Shown here piece by piece: positions 60,517 to 64,000 of a stretch of DNA of 64,000 nucleotides. Below the pieces are notes generated by a model. That model saw only the letters and a list, made by a program, of their open reading frames with translations, was not told where the DNA came from and searched no databases. Position numbers and translations under genes: made by a program. This DNA is from Halopelagius longus (GTDB lineage: Archaea > Halobacteriota > Halobacteria > Halobacteriales > Haloferacaceae): positions 806,001-870,000 of the forward strand of contig NZ_FNKQ01000001.1 of the NCBI RefSeq assembly GCF_900100875.1. Reading direction: 5' to 3'. Every line of letters starts with the position of its first letter. The first letter of the stretch is position 1.

Positions 60517-60867
60517 ATGCCCCCTGTCAGCATGCCTCTCGCGGAGGAAGCCCGGTCGATATTCAGCGGCCTCGGGTACACCGTCTCGGGCGACGGCTCC
60601 GATTTCGTCGCCGAGAGAAAGTGGCGGACGGTCCGCGTGACCGCTCTCGACACCGATACGGTAGAGTTACCACGGCGCGCCATCGCGGACGGCGGGTCGC
60701 CGGCGGACACCGACGACGGCTATGGCCTCCGGTGTTTCGTCACCTGGAAGGAGGCGACAGGGAATCTCACGGAAGAACTTCGCGGCGCCGACCCCTCGTT
60801 CGAGTGGGCGGTCATCGGCGTCGAAGACGGCGGCGACTACGACGTGGTCCACCCCGAAGCGCGGTGA
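60517..60867 (+). CDS. DUF7116 family protein
   Basis: 116 residues. The N-terminal PLAEEARSIFSGLGYTVS, ERKWRTVRVT and RCFVTWKEATGNL, and the end FEWAVIGVEDGGDYDVVHP match the haloarchaeal DUF7116 family as I remember it. Fold appears alpha/beta; no active site is evident. ATG 60517 follows a TATA-like gacttatgc (60484-60492); ATG 60532 is also possible. Function unknown. Confidence 0.8.
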   Translation: MPPVSMPLAEEARSIFSGLGYTVSGDGSDFVAERKWRTVRVTALDTDTVELPRRAIADGGSPADTDDGYGLRCFVTWKEATGNLTEELRGADPSFEWAVIGVEDGGDYDVVHPEAR

Positions 60868-60913
60868 CGCCATGCGGTAACTCTTTTTTGTAAGAGCGGA
60901 CCAACCGTAAGTC

Positions 60914-61573
60914 ATGCCAGACACCGGACTGCGTAGCGTCGTCGAGAGTCGGCGCGTCAACGCGGCGCTCGGATGGGTTCTCGTCGCGGCTCTCGTAGCG
61001 GTCGGCGCGACGCAGTTCCTCGCCGGCGAACTGGAGTGGGCCGGGTTCGCGGTGGCCGTCGCCGTCGTCGCCGTCGTCCCCGCGGCGGCGTTCCGCGACC
61101 CCAGCGCCATGCTCCCGTGGGAAGTGCTCTTCATCGCGGCGCTGCCGTTTCTCGGACGCGCGCTCGTCGTCGGCGAAACCGTCGGGGGGATGACGTTCAC
61201 CGGGCGGGTGCTGACGTACGTCGCCGTCGCCGCGGTTGCGCTCATCGTCGCCGTCGAACTCGACGTGTTCACGCCGGTTCGAATGAACTACACCTTCGCG
61301 CTCGTCTTCGTCGTCGTCGCCACGATGGCCGCCGCGGGCATCTGGGCCGTCGCCCGATGGCTCTCGGACGTACTCGTCGGCACGTCGTTCCTCTACGACG
61401 GCCGCCCCGAGGAGGTAATCGAGGAGATGCTGATGTGGGACTTCGTCGCGGCGACGGTGGCGGGCGTCTTCGGCGGCGTCCTCTTCGAGTACTACTTCCG
61501 CCGCCGGGCGCACCTCGAACGGCGGCTTCCCGAGACGGAACGCATCCGCGACAACGAGGAGGCGTCGCGATGA
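60914..61573 (+). CDS. Haloarchaeal membrane protein
   Basis: 219 residues with about six hydrophobic helices (ALGWVLVAALVAVGATQFL, GFAVAVAVVAVVPAAAF, VLFIAALPFLGRALVVG, VLTYVAVAAVALIVAVEL, FALVFVVVATMAAAGIWAV, VAATVAGVFGGVLFEYYF). The loop ELDVFTPVRMNYTFAL and the short conserved FLYDGRPEEVIEEMLMWDFV are notable. No family assigned. It overlaps the next gene by four bases, so the two membrane proteins are probably made in equal amounts and may interact. Confidence 0.75.
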   Translation: MPDTGLRSVVESRRVNAALGWVLVAALVAVGATQFLAGELEWAGFAVAVAVVAVVPAAAFRDPSAMLPWEVLFIAALPFLGRALVVGETVGGMTFTGRVLTYVAVAAVALIVAVELDVFTPVRMNYTFALVFVVVATMAAAGIWAVARWLSDVLVGTSFLYDGRPEEVIEEMLMWDFVAATVAGVFGGVLFEYYFRRRAHLERRLPETERIRDNEEASR

Positions 61574-62241
61574 AGTGGCGCGACGTCTTCCACTTCGACC
61601 TCTCTTCGGACCAAGAGATCGTGGTGGCCGGCGCGATGCAGACGGCCCTCGTCGGCTTCCTGTTTATCGGCCTCTGGGAGCGTAACGTCGGCGTCGTCGT
61701 CAACACGCTGTTCGCACTCGGCGTGACGTTCCTGCCCGGCCTCTTCGAGCACGACTACTCGGTTCCGCTCGACGCCGGACTCGTCGTCTGGATAACCGGG
61801 GCCGTCTTCCTCCACGCGTGGGGGACGGTCGGACTCCCCGGCATCGGGAGCTTCTACGCCAACGTCCCCGGGTGGGACCACCTCACCCACACCCTCTCTG
61901 CGACCCTCGTGGCGGCCGTCGGCTACTCCGTCGCGCGGGCCCTCGACGAACACACCCGGAGCATCTACCTCCCCGACGAGTTCATGTTCGTGTTCATCCT
62001 GCTTTTCGTCGTCGCCGCCGGCGTCTTCTGGGAGGTACTGGAGTTCCTCATCGGACTCACGGCGGAACTGATGGGCGCTGACGCCGTCCTCACGCAGTAC
62101 GGCCTGCGGGACTCGATGCTCGATTTGGTGTTCGACATGGTGGGCGGCGTCGCCGTCGCCCTCTGGGGGAGCAGTCAACTGAGCGCCGTCGTCGCACACC
62201 TCGTCACGAAGCTGGAATCGTCGCGTCCGCGGAAGGGGTGA
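61570..62241 (+). CDS. DUF2238-like membrane protein (second copy)
   Basis: 223 residues beginning MKWRDVFHFDLSSDQEIVVA at the ATGA overlap (61570-61573). About seven helices. The motif VPGWDHLTHTLSATLVAAVGYSV and later VFWEVLEFLIGLTAELMG plus SMLDLVFDMVGGVAVALWG are the same WDH-T-H and W-E pattern as the gene at 22488. Charged His/Asp/Glu residues within helices suggest metal or proton function. It forms a two-gene unit with the membrane protein at 60914. Confidence 0.78.
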   Translation: MKWRDVFHFDLSSDQEIVVAGAMQTALVGFLFIGLWERNVGVVVNTLFALGVTFLPGLFEHDYSVPLDAGLVVWITGAVFLHAWGTVGLPGIGSFYANVPGWDHLTHTLSATLVAAVGYSVARALDEHTRSIYLPDEFMFVFILLFVVAAGVFWEVLEFLIGLTAELMGADAVLTQYGLRDSMLDLVFDMVGGVAVALWGSSQLSAVVAHLVTKLESSRPRKG

Positions 62242-62327
62242 CCCGCGACGTCTCCGCTCCCGGCGGCCGCGGTCAGGCGAGTCGGCCCCGTTCTTTATCA
62301 TAACAGACCGATAACAATACCGCTGAC

Positions 62328-62537
62328 ATGGTGTTCAAGAAGATAACGCTCATCGGGCGGAGCGAGGAGAGTTTCGACCGCGCGGTGGACGACGCGATAG
62401 ACCGGGCCGACGAGACGCTGAACAACGTGAAGTGGTTGGAGGTGGACGAACTCGGCGTCGAAATCGCCGCCGTCGAGAACCGAGAGTACCAAGCGGAGGT
62501 CACCGTCGCCTTCGAACTCGAATCCCCGCAGGAGTAA
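62328..62537 (+). CDS. Dodecin
   Basis: 69 residues starting [20 protein letters not shown]. Trp36 in [15 protein letters not shown] is at the position that stacks on the flavin in Halobacterium dodecin. Dodecins are 12-mers that store and buffer riboflavin/lumichrome or FMN and protect against flavin photochemistry. TATA-like ctttatcat (62292-62300) lies about 32 bases before the ATG, so it is expressed alone. Confidence 0.94.
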   Translation: MVFKKITLIGRSEESFDRAVDDAIDRADETLNNVKWLEVDELGVEIAAVENREYQAEVTVAFELESPQE

Positions 62538-62674
62538 CCACCCCTGCGACCGGACGGGCCTCGAACCGACGCCGACCGAACGGTCCCGTCCGGAGACGTG
62601 TCCGCTCGGACGATAGAACGTCGTTCTGACAGTAACCGACGAATTCATTTTCGTTGCAGGGCCACCACACGTGG

Positions 62675-64000
62675 ATGCCGCGTCTCCTCCACTACTCCGA
62701 CATCGAAAACGTCTACGACGACCCCGCCCGCGTCGCCCGCCTCGCCGGGCGCATCCGCGAACTCGACGGCGAGGACGCCCTCGTCTGCGGGAGCGGAGAC
62801 AACACGTCGCCCGGCGTCCTGCCCCTCGTAGACCGGGGGCGGCAGGCGCTCGATTTCTTCGACGCCGTCGGCACCGACGTCTCCACGTTCGGCAACCACG
62901 ACTTCGACTACGGCCCGGCGGCGGCGCGGTCCCTCGTCGCCGACGCCCCGCAGACGTGGGTGTCCGCGAACGTCCGCGATGAAGACGGGGGTCGGTTCGC
63001 CGCCGACCACGTGACCCCCTACGCCGTCCTCGAAGCGGACGGCGACAGCGTCGGCTTCTTCGGCGTCACCGACCCCGCGACGCCCTCGCTGAACCCGATG
63101 GCGGCGGACCTCGCCTTCGCCGACCCCTACGAGGCGGCCGAACGCGCCGTCGCGGCGATTCGAGACGAGGGGGCCGACTACGTCGTCGCCCTCTCGCATC
63201 TCGGCGGCGGCGACGACGAACTGGCCCGCCGGGTGGACGTGGACGTCGTCCTCGGCGGACACGTCCACTCTGAGCGGCGCGAGCGCGTCGCAGGGACGCT
63301 TCTGCTCCGCCCGGGGGTCAACGGTCACGCCGTCTACGAAGTCGAACTCGGCGACGACGGCGCCGAGGCGACGCGACGCGAGACGGCGGGCGCCGCACCC
63401 GTCGCCGCCGTCGAGTCCCGGCTACGGGGGCGAATCGAAGCCGCCGGGCTGAACGAGGTTGTCGCAACCGTCGAGACGCCCATCGAACGATCGGACCAAG
63501 CCGTCCACCGCGGGGAGTGCCGCGTCGGCAACTTCGTCGCGGACGCCTACCGGTGGGCCTCCGGGGCGGACGTGGGGCTTCAAAACAGCGGAGGCATCCG
63601 CGACGGCCCCGCCATCTCGGGGGAGGTGACGCTGAAAGACTGCATCAGCCTCATCCCGTTCGAGGAACCCCTCGTCACCGTCGAACTCACCGGGCGGGAA
63701 CTGACGCGCGTGTTCAGCGAGTGCTCGTCGGCGACGGTGGATTTCGGCGAACCCGACTGGTGGCACGGCCACGTTAGCGGCGCGTCGTTCGTCTTAGACG
63801 AGGAGACGGCGGCGGTGCTCGAAGCCCGCGTCGGCGGCGAACCCGTAGACCCCGACGCGACGTACACCGTCGCCACCTCCGACTACGTCCTCCACTCCGA
63901 CCACGAGTTCCCGACCATCGAGGAGTCCCACCGCGTCGGCGAGGGCGACATCCTCCACGACGTACTCGCGGAGTACGCCCGCGAGTGCGGCGTCAGCCCC
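62675..64000 (+). CDS. 5'-nucleotidase/UshA-like metallophosphatase (3' end missing)
   Basis: 442 codons lie in the window and the frame runs off the right edge. The N-terminal metallophosphatase domain has LLHYSDIENVYDD, CGSGDNTSPG, TFGNHDFDYGP, VALSHLGGGDDEL and VLGGHVHSERRE. The 5'-nucleotidase C-terminal domain has ECRVGNFVADAYRW, QNSGGIRDG and FEEPLVTVELTGREL. The first metal motif is D-x-E-N rather than the usual D-x-H, a form I also recall from haloarchaea. No signal peptide is seen. ATG 62675 follows TATA-like aattcattt (62642-62650). Confidence 0.88.
   Translation, partial: MPRLLHYSDIENVYDDPARVARLAGRIRELDGEDALVCGSGDNTSPGVLPLVDRGRQALDFFDAVGTDVSTFGNHDFDYGPAAARSLVADAPQTWVSANVRDEDGGRFAADHVTPYAVLEADGDSVGFFGVTDPATPSLNPMAADLAFADPYEAAERAVAAIRDEGADYVVALSHLGGGDDELARRVDVDVVLGGHVHSERRERVAGTLLLRPGVNGHAVYEVELGDDGAEATRRETAGAAPVAAVESRLRGRIEAAGLNEVVATVETPIERSDQAVHRGECRVGNFVADAYRWASGADVGLQNSGGIRDGPAISGEVTLKDCISLIPFEEPLVTVELTGRELTRVFSECSSATVDFGEPDWWHGHVSGASFVLDEETAAVLEARVGGEPVDPDATYTVATSDYVLHSDHEFPTIEESHRVGEGDILHDVLAEYARECGVSP

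Noticed and set aside
1-64000. tRNA genes, CRISPR arrays, insertion sequences, replication origin
   Set aside because: I looked for T-loop motifs, regularly spaced repeats, transposase motifs and orc1/cdc6 with ORB-like repeats and saw none. The search was by eye and could miss an intron-containing tRNA.

Overview
The window is chromosomal DNA from a halophilic archaeon (class Halobacteria), probably Haloferacales-like. I infer this from the high-GC, C/G-ending codons, the strongly acidic proteins, several GTG starts, TATA boxes about 25-32 bases upstream of start codons (leaderless transcription), and families confined to haloarchaea (HalOD1, DUF5518, DUF5816, DUF7116, HFX_2341/DUF6293). Ribosomal protein S17e, sucCD, hisD, asd and thiE mark it as core chromosome. 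I found no tRNA or rRNA gene, CRISPR array or intact insertion sequence.

Layout. 1-5.3 kb: a truncated DUF6293 gene, a HalOD1 protein, succinyl-CoA synthetase (sucCD), a quinone-reductase-like MDR protein and an SDR. 5.4-10.3 kb: two tandem SNF sodium-coupled transporters, then the carboxyltransferase and small subunit of a propionyl-CoA-type carboxylase (pccB-pccX). 10.4-14 kb: a minus-strand run of cofD (F420), a Dus-like TIM barrel, a CitG-like protein and DUF447, all overlapping, followed by S17e. 14.1-21.2 kb: DUF5518, an HD phosphohydrolase, an amidohydrolase, UspA, birA, an acetyltransferase and the biotin carboxylase/BCCP subunit (pccA). 21.3-26.5 kb: asd, a DUF2238-like membrane protein, small hypotheticals, a D-2-hydroxyacid dehydrogenase and a geranylgeranyl reductase.

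26.5-30.1 kb looks like accessory DNA: a 575-base gap with strong inverted repeats, a flavin reductase and an MDR gene with relaxed codon use, an esterase, and an AT-rich patch with a small two-helix membrane protein. 30.1-35.1 kb: a class V aminotransferase, a GCS2-type carboxylate-amine ligase, an FNT channel, an FNR-like flavoprotein, HxlR and a small CC-motif protein.

35.3-38.6 kb is the most system-like region. It holds a reduced thioredoxin-reductase-like flavoprotein, a conserved hypothetical preceded by a leader ORF, a 55-aa protein with a DtxR-type metalloregulator, and Dps. Copies of an 18-base palindrome, TTTTAGG-N4-CCTAAAA, sit at or near their start sites. I interpret this as an iron-responsive regulon.

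38.7-50 kb: thiE-thiM, an MFS transporter, a giant FAD/Fe-S D-lactate/glycolate-type dehydrogenase followed by alanine-glyoxylate-type aminotransferase, a zinc-ribbon winged-helix regulator, and cbiM with a PDGLE partner but no cbiQ/cbiO. 50-64 kb: Tat-exported subtilase, acyl-CoA synthetase, ABC-2 exporter, a second geranylgeranyl-reductase-like flavoprotein, an EEP nuclease/phosphatase, hisD with a methyltransferase, a candidate structured RNA, HesB/IscA, DUF5816, DUF7116, two membrane proteins, dodecin and a truncated 5'-nucleotidase-like gene.

The metabolic theme is acyl-CoA and C2/C3 acid use. PccABX would make methylmalonyl-CoA, which passes via a mutase not present here to succinyl-CoA and SucCD. 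BirA would biotinylate PccA, and the dehydrogenase/aminotransferase pair would handle 2-hydroxy acids and glyoxylate.
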